Below are positions 52,139 through 60,842 of a stretch of 64,000 nucleotides of DNA, one piece after another; position 1 is the first letter of the stretch, and the number at the start of each line of letters is the position of its first letter. The notes under the pieces were generated by a model. That model was given only the letters and a program-made list of their open reading frames with translations. It had not been told where the DNA came from and did no database searches. Source of the stretch: Alphaproteobacteria bacterium (lineage in GTDB: Bacteria; Myxococcota_A; UBA796; GCA-2862545); NCBI GenBank assembly GCA_020632875.1, contig JACKET010000021.1, positions 1 to 64,000 on the forward strand, in the 5' to 3' direction. The translations under genes and the position numbers were made by a program.

Positions 52139-54142
52139 ATGTTCGCGCACAAGCCGCTCATCATCGCTGCACTGCTTCTGGTCGGTGCGGGCTGCGCCTA
52201 CAGCTCCGCCATGAACAAGGGCTCGCGGTTCGAGAGCTCGGGGGACTGGGCCAACGCCTACGCCCAGTACGACGCCGCGGCGAAGAAGAAGCCCGACGAG
52301 ATCGAAGCGCAGAAAGCCCGTGAGCGCGCCTCCAACGCGCTCGTCGACGAGGCGCTCCGCAAGGCCCAGGACGCGCTCGCCATCGGCGACTTCGAGGTCG
52401 TCATCGAGCGGCTCGCCGACGCCATGAAGTACGACGCCGACCGCCCCGAGGTCTTCGAGATCCGCAAGAAGGCCCGCGAGGACATGGAGAAGCGCTACAA
52501 GCGCCTGTGGGAGGCGAAGTCCTACAAGGATGCGTACGAGATGCTCGTCCGCACCCGGAACCTGTTCCCCGACATGGAGCACCTCGAGAAGGGCTTCGAC
52601 GACGCGCGGGCCCACTACACCGACACCGCGAAGGCCGAGCTCGGGAAGAAGCAGTACCCCGAGGCGCTGAAGACCCTGCGCACGATCGTCGAGCTCGAGC
52701 CCGACCGCCAGGGCGACATCGCGGCCCTCGAGCAGTCCATCCTCGGGAAGTGGGGCGAGGACCTCGCCGCGAAGGCGTCTTCGAACCTCCGCTTCAAGAA
52801 GATCGGCGCCGCGGCGGTGCTCTACGCCCGCGCGTACGAGGTCGCCGGTCGGCGCGAGCACCTCGACAAGGCCCGCGAGCTCGCGTCCAAGCTCCAGCCC
52901 GAGGGCAAGATGTCGATCTCGCTGAAGGTCGGCGGCCCGAAGGACCGCGCCGACTACGTCCGCGAGGGCGTCACGGCGGGCATCGCGAACATCGCCGACA
53001 CCACGATCGTCCCGAAGCTCGGCAAGCTCGACGTCCGCATCGACGTGGGCGCGCAGAAGTGCACGGAGGAAGACGCCGTCACGCCGACCGAGAAGGACTT
53101 CATCTCCGGCCAGGTCGAAGAGCCGAACCCCGAGTTCCACGAGCTCACCGCGAACCTGCAGGCCCAGCGCGACCGCGAGGCCAACGCCAAGCAGAAGGCC
53201 GAGGTCCTGTTCCCCGACGTCGAGAAGGCCGAAGCGACGCTCAAGGGCATCGACGCCGAGCTCGAGACCGCGAAGCGCGAGGCCGCCGAGAAGAAGGCGT
53301 CCGTCGAAGAGGCGCAGACCCAGCTCGACCGCAGCAAGGCCCGTCGCGACGAGCTCCAGACCCAGCTCGACACCCTCACCGCACAGGGCGCCACGGCCAC
53401 GGCCGACAGCGTGCGCCAGCAGCTCGGCGACATGGGCCGCATCATCAGCGAGTGGAGCGGTGAGGTCATCAAGCGCGGCGACGCCGCCTCCACCGCCGAG
53501 CGGAAGGTGAAGAGCCTCGAGGTCGAGCGCGGGCCCGCGGCCGAGGCGCTGAACCGCCTGAAGACCGGCTACGACGCCATCATGAAGGACAAGAGCGACG
53601 CGCAGGACCAGGCGTCCTCGCTCGCCGTGAAGCTCTCCTCCACGCCCCAGACCGTCTGGAAGGACGTGCACGAGATGCTCAAGTACGACATCCACGACTA
53701 CACCCGCACCTGCACGGCGCCCGTGACGGTCACGATGAAGCCCGCCTGGGAGACCAGCCAGCCCACGAGCGAGGTCTACACCCCGAGCCACGAGACCAAG
53801 GACCGCGCGCACATCGGCCACGTGAAGGCCGAGGTCAAAGAGGATCTCAAGGTCTTCCCGGAAGACGACAAGACGCTCGTCGAGAAGGGCGACAAGGCCA
53901 CCGTGGCCGAGCTCGTCACCTGGCTCGAGAACCTCGCTGGCGACCACTTCCGCGCCCGCCGCACCGACACCGCCGTCGAGCTCGTCGAGAAGCCCGTCGA
54001 CGCGACCACCGAGCTCGTCCGGCTCTACGTGGGCGCGCAGGGCCGCCTCGACGAGAGCTCGGTGAAGATGTTCCAGGCGCACGTGAAGCAGCACTTCGGC
54101 CTCGAGAAGATCGAGCTCCTGAACCCGTCGAGCGCCGAGTAG
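52139..54142 (+). CDS. Large coiled-coil lipoprotein
   Basis: 667 residues. Typical signal (MFAHKPLIIAALLLVGAGC) with lipobox Cys at residue 19. TPR-like helices fill residues 25-260 (for example FESSGDWANAYAQYDAAAKKKP and KKQYPEALKTLRTIVELEP), and residues 340-500 form a long charged coiled coil (EKAEATLKGIDAELETAKREAAEKKASVEEAQ). The C-terminus has a mixed domain. Very rich in Lys and Glu compared with its neighbours. Probably an outer-membrane-anchored scaffold; no family name can be given. Confidence 0.82.
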   Translation: MFAHKPLIIAALLLVGAGCAYSSAMNKGSRFESSGDWANAYAQYDAAAKKKPDEIEAQKARERASNALVDEALRKAQDALAIGDFEVVIERLADAMKYDADRPEVFEIRKKAREDMEKRYKRLWEAKSYKDAYEMLVRTRNLFPDMEHLEKGFDDARAHYTDTAKAELGKKQYPEALKTLRTIVELEPDRQGDIAALEQSILGKWGEDLAAKASSNLRFKKIGAAAVLYARAYEVAGRREHLDKARELASKLQPEGKMSISLKVGGPKDRADYVREGVTAGIANIADTTIVPKLGKLDVRIDVGAQKCTEEDAVTPTEKDFISGQVEEPNPEFHELTANLQAQRDREANAKQKAEVLFPDVEKAEATLKGIDAELETAKREAAEKKASVEEAQTQLDRSKARRDELQTQLDTLTAQGATATADSVRQQLGDMGRIISEWSGEVIKRGDAASTAERKVKSLEVERGPAAEALNRLKTGYDAIMKDKSDAQDQASSLAVKLSSTPQTVWKDVHEMLKYDIHDYTRTCTAPVTVTMKPAWETSQPTSEVYTPSHETKDRAHIGHVKAEVKEDLKVFPEDDKTLVEKGDKATVAELVTWLENLAGDHFRARRTDTAVELVEKPVDATTELVRLYVGAQGRLDESSVKMFQAHVKQHFGLEKIELLNPSSAE

Positions 54143-54215
54143 CCGTACGCGCGCAGAGTACGTTTCCCGCGGGCGATCCCGGCCAGGGTCGCCGCCTCCG
54201 GGGTATTCGATCCCC

Positions 54216-54878
54216 ATGTGGCTCACCGGACTCGCACTCGCAGCAGCGCCCCTCGACGCGGGACCCGTCGAGGTGGCCACCCATGCAACCGCGCACCCCG
54301 GCCGCGCCGGGTACCACGAGATGCTCGTGGGCACCTCGGTGACCGTGCGCCCCGTGCGCGCCGTCGGTCTCCGCCTCGACGGGGATCTCGGGCTGCTCGG
54401 CCCGCGCTACGGCCGGGACGGCAGCGTGGCGCTGTTCGCGACGAACGAGGCCGAGCCCGACCTGGCGCCTCCGGGCGAAGCGCTCGACGCCGCCCTGTTC
54501 GCCGAGCCCTGGGACAGCCGCCCGGTCACCCGCACGACCGCGCTGCTCGCGAGCCAGGTGGTCCTCACGCCCGTGCGCGTGGGCCTCGGCTCGCGCGAGC
54601 TCGCCTTCGACCTCGGTGTGGGCGCGGGATTCGTGCACACCGCCGACCGCCGGCGCCCCGCGAAGGACACCTGGTCCCGCGTGGCCCCCGACCCGGTCCG
54701 GGCCCAGTGGCACCCGAGCCCGGTGGCCTCCGTGGGGGCTCGGCTCGGGCTCGCGCCGCGCATCGGCGCACAGGTCCAGGCGCGCGGGCTCTGGTGGAAG
54801 GAGACGTTCGAATCGGGCCAGCAGGACGGCTTCGTGCCGGTCTGGGTCACCGCCGGGCTCGTCGCCTCGGTGTTCTGA
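54216..54878 (+). CDS. Predicted secreted or outer-membrane beta-rich protein
   Basis: 220 residues. Very short signal (MWLTGLALAA). Mature part is strand-rich with alternating hydrophobic residues (AVGLRLDGDLGLLGPRYG, LASQVVLTPVRVGLGSRELAFDLGVGAGFVH, ASVGARLGLAPRIGAQVQARGLWW) and ends VTAGLVASVF, with a C-terminal Phe as in outer-membrane barrels. Family not known. Confidence 0.72.
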   Translation: MWLTGLALAAAPLDAGPVEVATHATAHPGRAGYHEMLVGTSVTVRPVRAVGLRLDGDLGLLGPRYGRDGSVALFATNEAEPDLAPPGEALDAALFAEPWDSRPVTRTTALLASQVVLTPVRVGLGSRELAFDLGVGAGFVHTADRRRPAKDTWSRVAPDPVRAQWHPSPVASVGARLGLAPRIGAQVQARGLWWKETFESGQQDGFVPVWVTAGLVASVF

Positions 54879-54884
54879 GAAGGC

Positions 54885-56474
54885 TCACGGGCACGAGGAG
54901 ATGGCGTTCGGCGTTCCACCGGCGACGAGCTCGAAGTCCACGCCGGGCTCGCCGCCACTGAACGCCGAGGTGCCGAGATCCTCCGGCGCGTTGTTGAGGT
55001 ACGTCGGGTTGGAGCACTGCTCGTACGAGCCCGCCGCGACGTACACGGCGTAGCCGGCGTTGTTGGTCAGGATGGGTGCATAGAAGGAGGTCGTGTCCCC
55101 TTCGACGTAGAGGCCCCCGCCGACCGGGGCGCTGTTGCCGTTGATCTGCACCGAGCTCCACGCGATCGGGCCGGCGGCCTGGACGCCCCCGCCGAAGATC
55201 GCCGCGCCGTTGCCGAGGAACGTCGGCCCGATGCCGTTCGCCTGCCCGACGAGGGTGAGGCCTCCGCCAGAGCCCGACGCGACATTCGTCTCGAACTGGA
55301 CCCCCCCGTTCGTCGCGAGCACTCCCGACGCCACGTACGCTCCCCCGCCGTTGCCCACGCCGCCCACTGCACCGGGAGTGTCCGTGCACCCCGAGCCGAA
55401 GGTGGCCGCACCCGTGGCGTTGCACCGGAACGTGGTGAACTGGATGGAGCCGGAGGCCATGATGTAGGCGCCGCCGCCGTCACCGCCCGCGCGGTTGCTC
55501 GCGATCAGCTCGAAGCTACCGGGCGCTCCGAGGGTGAACGCGACGTCCTCGAGGAGGAGCCCGCCTCCGTCGCCGCTCGCGACGTTCTGCTCGACGACCG
55601 TGTTGCGGGTGTCGAGCGTGCCCCCGCTCACGGCGATGGCCCCGCCCATGGCCGCCGAGCAGCCGCGCACGGCGACCGTCCGGAGGGTCAGGTCCGAGCT
55701 GCGACTGCGGATGCAGCCGCCCGAGCCCGAGACGGAGCCGGCGCCGGCGATCGTGAGGGTGTCGAGGGTGAGGCTCGCCAGGGTGTCGATGTCGAACACG
55801 CGTGAGCCCGGCTCGGCCGTGAGTGTGCGGACGGGGACCCCGACCCCCGTGAAGGTGCGCGTGACGTCGCTCAGGATGATCGTCGGGACCACCGCGTCCT
55901 CGCAGACGAAGATCTCCGTCTCGCCCGCCGTCGTGGCCGCCGTCGTGGCCTCCGCCGCCGTGGCGTACCCGACGCCGGCGACCTCGAAGATCCCGGCCGT
56001 CGTGCAGGGCAGGCCGGGGTCGGAGTCGGTGTCGGCGTCCGCATCCGTGTCGGCGTCCGCATCCGTGTCGGCGTCCGCGTCCGTGTCCGCATCGGTGTCG
56101 GCATCGGCATCCGTGTCGGAGTCCGCATCCGTGTCGGAGTCCGCATCCGTGTCGGAGTCGGAGTCGGAGTCGGAGTCGGAGTCCGCGTCCGTGTCCGTGT
56201 CGGAGTCCGCATCCGTGTCCGTGTCCGCGTCCGTGTCCGAGTCCGCGTCCGTGTCCGCATCTGCGTCGGTGTCCGTGTCCGCATCTGCGTCGGAGTCCGC
56301 GTCCGTGTCGGAGTCCGCGTCGGTGTCGGCATCCGCCTCGTCGAACGCACACTCGCCGCTGAGCGGATCGAAGTCGCCGCCCAGCGCCGCGCACTGCTCG
56401 CCCGGCGTGATCCAGGCGCACCCTCCGACGAAGGCCGGCAGCCAGAGAGCAGCGATCCCCGCCCGAGCACGCAT
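54885..56474 (-). CDS. Beta-helix lipoprotein with long Asp/Thr/Ser repeat linker
   Basis: 529 residues. Typical signal with lipobox FVGGC (Cys19). Residues 47-152 are almost only Asp, Ala, Thr and Ser in an (A/S/T)-D dipeptide repeat. The rest (about 155-520) is a right-handed parallel beta-helix of the polymorphic-outer-membrane-protein type, seen as repeated G-G-G-x-[AL]-x-[VI] turns (GGAIAVSGGTLDTRNTVVEQN; GGGAYIMASGSIQFTTF; GGGLTLVGQ; GGGVQAAG; GGGLYVEG). It probably extends the helix away from the surface on a flexible acidic stalk. Confidence 0.84.
   Translation of the reverse strand: MRARAGIAALWLPAFVGGCAWITPGEQCAALGGDFDPLSGECAFDEADADTDADSDTDADSDADADTDTDADADTDADSDTDADTDTDADSDTDTDADSDSDSDSDSDTDADSDTDADSDTDADADTDADTDADADTDADADTDADADTDSDPGLPCTTAGIFEVAGVGYATAAEATTAATTAGETEIFVCEDAVVPTIILSDVTRTFTGVGVPVRTLTAEPGSRVFDIDTLASLTLDTLTIAGAGSVSGSGGCIRSRSSDLTLRTVAVRGCSAAMGGAIAVSGGTLDTRNTVVEQNVASGDGGGLLLEDVAFTLGAPGSFELIASNRAGGDGGGAYIMASGSIQFTTFRCNATGAATFGSGCTDTPGAVGGVGNGGGAYVASGVLATNGGVQFETNVASGSGGGLTLVGQANGIGPTFLGNGAAIFGGGVQAAGPIAWSSVQINGNSAPVGGGLYVEGDTTSFYAPILTNNAGYAVYVAAGSYEQCSNPTYLNNAPEDLGTSAFSGGEPGVDFELVAGGTPNAISSCP
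56019..56336 (-). repeat. Coding microsatellite, hexamer/trimer Asp-linker repeat
   Basis: About 318 bp built of units such as GTCGGCGTCC, GTCGGAGTCC and GTGTCCGCAT on the plus strand, encoding the alternating D-x linker of the beta-helix lipoprotein. Units are in frame, so length changes would not break the gene. Confidence 0.85.
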
Positions 56475-56543
56475 CGCGCCACCCTACGCGACCCACACCC
56501 CTCTGTCGACCGGCCCGGATAGGACGTCCACGGTGGAGGGCCC

Positions 56544-57128
56544 GTGTCCGACTACTACAGCTACAAGCCCCTCGTACAGCCGGAGCGCCCGGTCGCCCTC
56601 GTGGGCTTCCCCGGCTGTCGGCCGCTCCAGACCGCGCGCGTCGTGGGGATGATCACGGGGCTGCAGGCGGTCCTGCTCCCGCGGCTCGTCGGGCACCACG
56701 TCGAGCGCACCGTCGAGGGCCTGATCCTCGAAGGCGAGACCGAGACCCTGCACGGCGCAGAGCTCCACCTGCTCGAGCGGGCGCTCCGCGGGGATGCGCG
56801 TCCCGTCGTGGCGCTCGGGCCGACGAGCCTCGAAGACCCCGAGGTGCGCGCGCTCGTCGTCGAGCGATGCCAGATCGTGCACCTCGCCCAGACGCTGACC
56901 GAGGCCGTGCTCGCGATCGACGCCGAGATGAAGGAGGACGTGCGAAAGCACCGCCACCTCGACGCCTACGCGCCGATCGGCGCGGCCACGCTGCGCCCGC
57001 TGTTCGACCGTCGCACGGCGCTGTTCCGCGAGCTCGCCGACCTCGAGGTCCAGGTGGCCGGGCGTGGGCCGCTGGTGGTGGGTCGCAAGATCCCCGACGC
57101 GCTCGGCTGGGCGATCGCCACGGCCTGA
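56544..57128 (+). CDS. Degenerate shikimate-kinase homologue (pseudo-kinase)
   Basis: 194 residues from GTG 56544, with GGAGGG just upstream. The overall order matches shikimate kinase: an N-terminal strand-loop (VALVGFPGCRPLQTARVVG, residues 17-35), a HVERTVEGLILEGETETLHGAELHLLERAL segment (51-82), VVALGPTSLEDPEVRALVVER (88-108), and TALFRELADLEVQVAGR (158-174). All catalytic elements are gone: the P-loop G-x-x-G-x-G-K-S/T is G-F-P-G-C-R-P-L, D-T-D is G-H-H, and G-G-G is G-P-T. The fold is probably kept, but it cannot bind ATP in the usual way. It is followed 28 bp later by the M14 gene. Confidence 0.75.
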   Translation: MSDYYSYKPLVQPERPVALVGFPGCRPLQTARVVGMITGLQAVLLPRLVGHHVERTVEGLILEGETETLHGAELHLLERALRGDARPVVALGPTSLEDPEVRALVVERCQIVHLAQTLTEAVLAIDAEMKEDVRKHRHLDAYAPIGAATLRPLFDRRTALFRELADLEVQVAGRGPLVVGRKIPDALGWAIATA

Positions 57129-57156
57129 CGGGATAGGACCGCCCGCCGGAGGTCCC

Positions 57157-58830
57157 ATGCCGTTCACCCCGTACCGCGGCGACGCCTACCTCGCGCTCGA
57201 CGCCATCGAGCGCTTCTGCACCGAGCTCGCCGCCGCGTTCCCCGCGTGGGTCACCCTCGAGACCATCGGGCGCTCGCGCCTCGGGCGGCCCATCCACCTC
57301 GTCACGGTGGGCGCGACGGAGGGGGACCCCGCGGAGCGCCCCGCGTTCTGGCTGGATGCGGGCACGCACGCCGCGGAGTGGACCGGCGTGATGGCGACGC
57401 TCTACACCCTCACGAAGTGGGCCGAGGCGCTCGCCGCTGGCGACCCGGACGTCACGGCCTGGTTCCGGCAGCACACGGCGTACGTGGTCCCGTGCATGAG
57501 CCCCGACGGCTACCAGGCGCTCGTCGAAGGCGCACCGTTCCTCAGGTCCACCCTGCGTCCGCCCCGAGACGGCCGGCCCCGCATCGGCCTCGACCCGTGT
57601 GACGTCGACGGCGACGGCCGGGTCCTGTGGATGCGGTGGAAGAGCCCGACGGGGTCGTGGATCTTCGACAGCGACAACCCCGCGCGCATGCGGCACCGCA
57701 CGATCGACGACCCGCCCGACCAGGCGTACGTCGTGTGCAGCGAAGGCCAGATGCTCAACTGGGACGGCGTCGCGTGGGAGACCGCCCGACTCGAGAACGG
57801 CATCGACCTCAACCGGAACTTCCCGAGCCACTGGGCGCCCTTCGAGATGTTCGGCATGGACAGCGGCGACTACCCGCTCTCGGAGCCCGAGAGCCGCGCC
57901 GTGGTCGACGCGTTCCGCGCGCGCCCGCGCATCGCGGCGGCCGTCACGAACCACACGTACACCGGCTGCATCCTCACCCAGCCGTACCGCGACCCGAGCC
58001 CGCTGTCCGACGGCGACATCGAGCTCATGAAGCGCATGGCCGACCTCTCCGTGGTGGGCACCGGCTACAAGGTGTTCAAGACGTTCCCCGAGTTCGCGTA
58101 CGACCCGAAGAAGCCCATCGTGGGCGTGTGGGCCGACACGATGTCGACGGTGTTCGGCGTGCCCGGGTACACGCTCGAGCTGTGGGACCCGTACACGTTC
58201 GGCGGCGTCGAGGTCGACGACCCCGCGAAGTTCTTCAAGAGCCCCGACCTCGAGAAGCTCGGCCGGATGCTCGACCGGTTCCGCGAGCGCGACCCCGACG
58301 ACGTCGTGGCGTGGCGCCCGTTCGCGCACCCGCAGCTCGGCGAGGTCGAGATCGGCGGGCTCCACTACATGCAGACCGTGCGGAACCCCCCGCTGTCCGA
58401 GCTCCCTGCGGAGTGCGAGCGCGGCTTCACGGTCGCCGACCGCCTCCGCCGGACGCTGCCCACGGTGCGCGCCACGGCCTCCGTGACCCGCGAGGGCGGG
58501 CTGTCGATCGTCGAGGTGGTGTTCGAGAACACGGGCTACCTGTCGACCTCGGCCCTCGCCATCGCCCGCACGAACGGCACGGCACCCCCGCTCCACGCCC
58601 GCCTGACGGGCGGCGAGGTCGTCGAGGGGCCACGCGACCGCGACCTCGGCTGGCTCGGCGGCTGGGGCGCCGCGCAGGCCGGTGCCGCCGCGAGCAACGT
58701 GTACCCGGGCCTCCCGATGGCCGACGGGCCCCGGAAGGGCGCACGCTGGGTGGTCCGCGGGGCCGGCGCGGTGACCGTGGCCTGGGACGCCGGGCGCGGC
58801 GGACGCGGCACGCTCGAGATCGCGCTGTAG
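57157..58830 (+). CDS. M14-family zinc carboxypeptidase
   Basis: 557 residues from ATG 57157 with GGAGGT upstream. Zinc ligands His71 and Glu74 (HAAEW) and His266 (NHTYTG), substrate-binding Asn-Arg in GIDLNRNFP (residues 215-223), and the catalytic Glu341 (YTLELWDPY) are all in place. The C-terminal 150 residues form an extra domain. No signal peptide is visible, so it is probably cytoplasmic or exported by another route. It cleaves a C-terminal residue from peptides; the specificity is unknown. Confidence 0.93.
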   Translation: MPFTPYRGDAYLALDAIERFCTELAAAFPAWVTLETIGRSRLGRPIHLVTVGATEGDPAERPAFWLDAGTHAAEWTGVMATLYTLTKWAEALAAGDPDVTAWFRQHTAYVVPCMSPDGYQALVEGAPFLRSTLRPPRDGRPRIGLDPCDVDGDGRVLWMRWKSPTGSWIFDSDNPARMRHRTIDDPPDQAYVVCSEGQMLNWDGVAWETARLENGIDLNRNFPSHWAPFEMFGMDSGDYPLSEPESRAVVDAFRARPRIAAAVTNHTYTGCILTQPYRDPSPLSDGDIELMKRMADLSVVGTGYKVFKTFPEFAYDPKKPIVGVWADTMSTVFGVPGYTLELWDPYTFGGVEVDDPAKFFKSPDLEKLGRMLDRFRERDPDDVVAWRPFAHPQLGEVEIGGLHYMQTVRNPPLSELPAECERGFTVADRLRRTLPTVRATASVTREGGLSIVEVVFENTGYLSTSALAIARTNGTAPPLHARLTGGEVVEGPRDRDLGWLGGWGAAQAGAAASNVYPGLPMADGPRKGARWVVRGAGAVTVAWDAGRGGRGTLEIAL

Positions 58831-58864
58831 GCGCCCTCCCGTCGGCTCGTCGTACAATCGGCGC

Positions 58865-60145
58865 ATGTGGAGCTCGCTCTCCCAGCGCCTCGAGGCGACG
58901 CTCCCCGGCTGGTTCCGCGGCGGGCTCGACCAGCCGGCCCGTCGGGCCCGCCGGATCCTGTGGCTCACGGCGGGCCTGGCGCCGCTGCACCTGCTCTCCG
59001 CGACGCTGTCGACGCTGATCCGCGGCCCGAACCACCTCGCGGGCTTCCTGCTGCTCGGGGGCATCGCGGTCAGCGTGACGCCGCTCCTGCTGCACGCCTT
59101 CCGCACCACCGCACCGGCGGCCGTGTGGTTCCTCGCGGTGAACTTCGTCGCCGTGTCGGCGGTCGCGTGGACGGGCTACGGCCCGCTCTCTCCGGCGAAC
59201 CTCGCGCTCGTCCTGCTCCCGGTGGTGGGCATGGTCATCGGCGGTCCGCGGATCGGGGCGCCCTTCACGGTCGTCTCGGTCGCCCAGCTCGGCGCCCTCG
59301 TGGCGGCCGACCGCGCGGGCTTCGTCTTCCCGCTCGACCCGTCCGGACCGCGCTTCCTGCTCACCCACACCCTCGTGCTGGCGGGCGTCCTGGTCGTCGT
59401 CATGGTGTTCCTGCGCACGTACGACCAGGCCTGGCGCCAGGCATCCGCGCAGTCGGAGCGCGCGCAGCGCGACCTGATGCTCGCGAGCGAAGCGAAGAGC
59501 GCGTTCCTCGCCAACATGAGCCACGAGCTCCGCACGCCGCTGGCCGCGGTGATCGGCTACACCGAGCTCCTGCTCGAAGACGCGCCCGACGCCGAGCAGG
59601 CCGACCTGCGCCGCATCGAGGAGTCGAGCCGGCACCTGCTCGCGCTCGTCGACCAGCTGCTCGACCTCGCGAAGATCGAGGCGGGCAAGCTGGAGCTCGC
59701 CAGCGAGGCGATCGCCGTGGACGAGCTCGCGAGGCGCGTGCTCGACGAGGTGCGCCCGCTCGCCGAGAAGCGCCGCGCCATGCTGGTGCACGAGGTCCCC
59801 GCGCTGCGGGCCCGCGCCGACGGGCTCCGCGTGCGGCAGGTGCTGCTGAACCTCCTGTCGAACGCCTGCAAGTTCTGCGAGGACGGCACGATCACGCTGC
59901 GCGCCTGGGTCGCCGGAGATCGCGTACGCATCGAGGTCGAGGACACCGGCGTCGGGATGACGGCGGCCGAGCTCGCGCGCGTGTTCGAGCCGTTCGAGCA
60001 GGGCGAGGCCGGCGCCCGCCAGGGCACGGGGCTCGGCCTCACCATCAGCCGCAGCCTGACCGAGGCCATGGGCGGCTCCCTCACGGCCCGGAGCACGCCG
60101 GGCGTCGGCACGTGCTTCTGCGTGGAGCTCCCGCTGCACCCGTGA
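58865..60145 (+). CDS. Orphan membrane sensor histidine kinase
   Basis: 426 residues. Six N-terminal membrane helices (residues 30-185) without a periplasmic sensor domain, then a kinase core: H-box His220 (MSHELRTPLAAVIG), N-box NLLSNACKF, G1 DTGVGM, F-box FEPFEQ and G2 GTGLGL. No response-regulator gene lies next to it in the window. Signal unknown; the sensing part is the membrane domain. Confidence 0.94.
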   Translation: MWSSLSQRLEATLPGWFRGGLDQPARRARRILWLTAGLAPLHLLSATLSTLIRGPNHLAGFLLLGGIAVSVTPLLLHAFRTTAPAAVWFLAVNFVAVSAVAWTGYGPLSPANLALVLLPVVGMVIGGPRIGAPFTVVSVAQLGALVAADRAGFVFPLDPSGPRFLLTHTLVLAGVLVVVMVFLRTYDQAWRQASAQSERAQRDLMLASEAKSAFLANMSHELRTPLAAVIGYTELLLEDAPDAEQADLRRIEESSRHLLALVDQLLDLAKIEAGKLELASEAIAVDELARRVLDEVRPLAEKRRAMLVHEVPALRARADGLRVRQVLLNLLSNACKFCEDGTITLRAWVAGDRVRIEVEDTGVGMTAAELARVFEPFEQGEAGARQGTGLGLTISRSLTEAMGGSLTARSTPGVGTCFCVELPLHP

Positions 60146-60150
60146 TACAC

Positions 60151-60164
60151 TGAACATGTGTTCA
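60151..60164. promoter_or_regulatory. LexA-like (Cheo-type) operator
   Basis: TGAACATGTGTTCA, an exact palindrome of half-sites TGAACA and TGTTCA around a 2-bp centre, matching the GAACRNRYGTTC LexA consensus. It lies 11 bp before the alkB start, immediately upstream of the CGGAGG ribosome-binding site. A -10-like GATACAC precedes it. Confidence 0.65.
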
Positions 60165-60174
60165 CGGAGGCGAG

Positions 60175-60804
60175 ATGGTCCAGCAGCTGCTCTTCGGCGG
60201 AGGCCCCGTGCGGCTCGGCTCGCTCGACGAGGCGCGTCGCATCGACCTCGGCGCCGGCGCGTGGTTGGTCCACCGGCCGGGCTGGGTGTCCGGCCAGGAC
60301 GTGCTGTTCGACCACCTGTTCCGCGAGACGCGGTGGAGGTCCGAGCAGCGCCGGATGTACGAGAAGACGGTCGACGTCCCCCGGCTCCTGGCGCGGGTGC
60401 CCGACGACGGCCCGGGTCACCCGATCCTCCCCGCGATCGCCGAGCGCCTGTCGGCCGCGTACGGCATGCCGCTCGTCCACACCTCGCTCGCGCTCTACCG
60501 CGACGGCGCCGACAGCGTGGCGCCGCACGGCGACCGGGTGGGCGCCCTCCGCGACGACTGCGTCATCGGCATCGTGAGCGTGGGCCATCCGCGGCGCTTC
60601 CAGGTGCGGCCGGCGGGCGGCGGGCTCACCCGCTCCTTCGACCTCGGCTGGGGCGACCTGCTGGTGATGGGCGGCACCTGTCAGCGCACGTTCGAGCACG
60701 GCATTCCGAAGGTCCGCCACGCGGGGCCGCGAATCAGCATCCAGCTCCGCCCCGATCCCACCACCGCGAGCCTCCCGCCCCCGGGATCGCTGACTCCGCC
60801 CTGA
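60175..60804 (+). CDS. alkB: Alpha-ketoglutarate-dependent DNA repair dioxygenase AlkB
   Basis: 209 residues. Fe(II) ligands His118 and Asp120 (VAPHGDRVG) and His175 (TFEHGIPK), and 2-oxoglutarate-binding Arg186 and Arg192 (GPRISIQLR), are all present. The enzyme removes methyl adducts from DNA or RNA bases by oxidation. A LexA-like operator lies in the promoter region. It is co-oriented with the histidine kinase gene but separated by 29 bp. Confidence 0.95.
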   Translation: MVQQLLFGGGPVRLGSLDEARRIDLGAGAWLVHRPGWVSGQDVLFDHLFRETRWRSEQRRMYEKTVDVPRLLARVPDDGPGHPILPAIAERLSAAYGMPLVHTSLALYRDGADSVAPHGDRVGALRDDCVIGIVSVGHPRRFQVRPAGGGLTRSFDLGWGDLLVMGGTCQRTFEHGIPKVRHAGPRISIQLRPDPTTASLPPPGSLTPP

Positions 60805-60842
60805 AATCCCCGCTCGGTGCGCACACGGTGTAGGCTTGCGCT

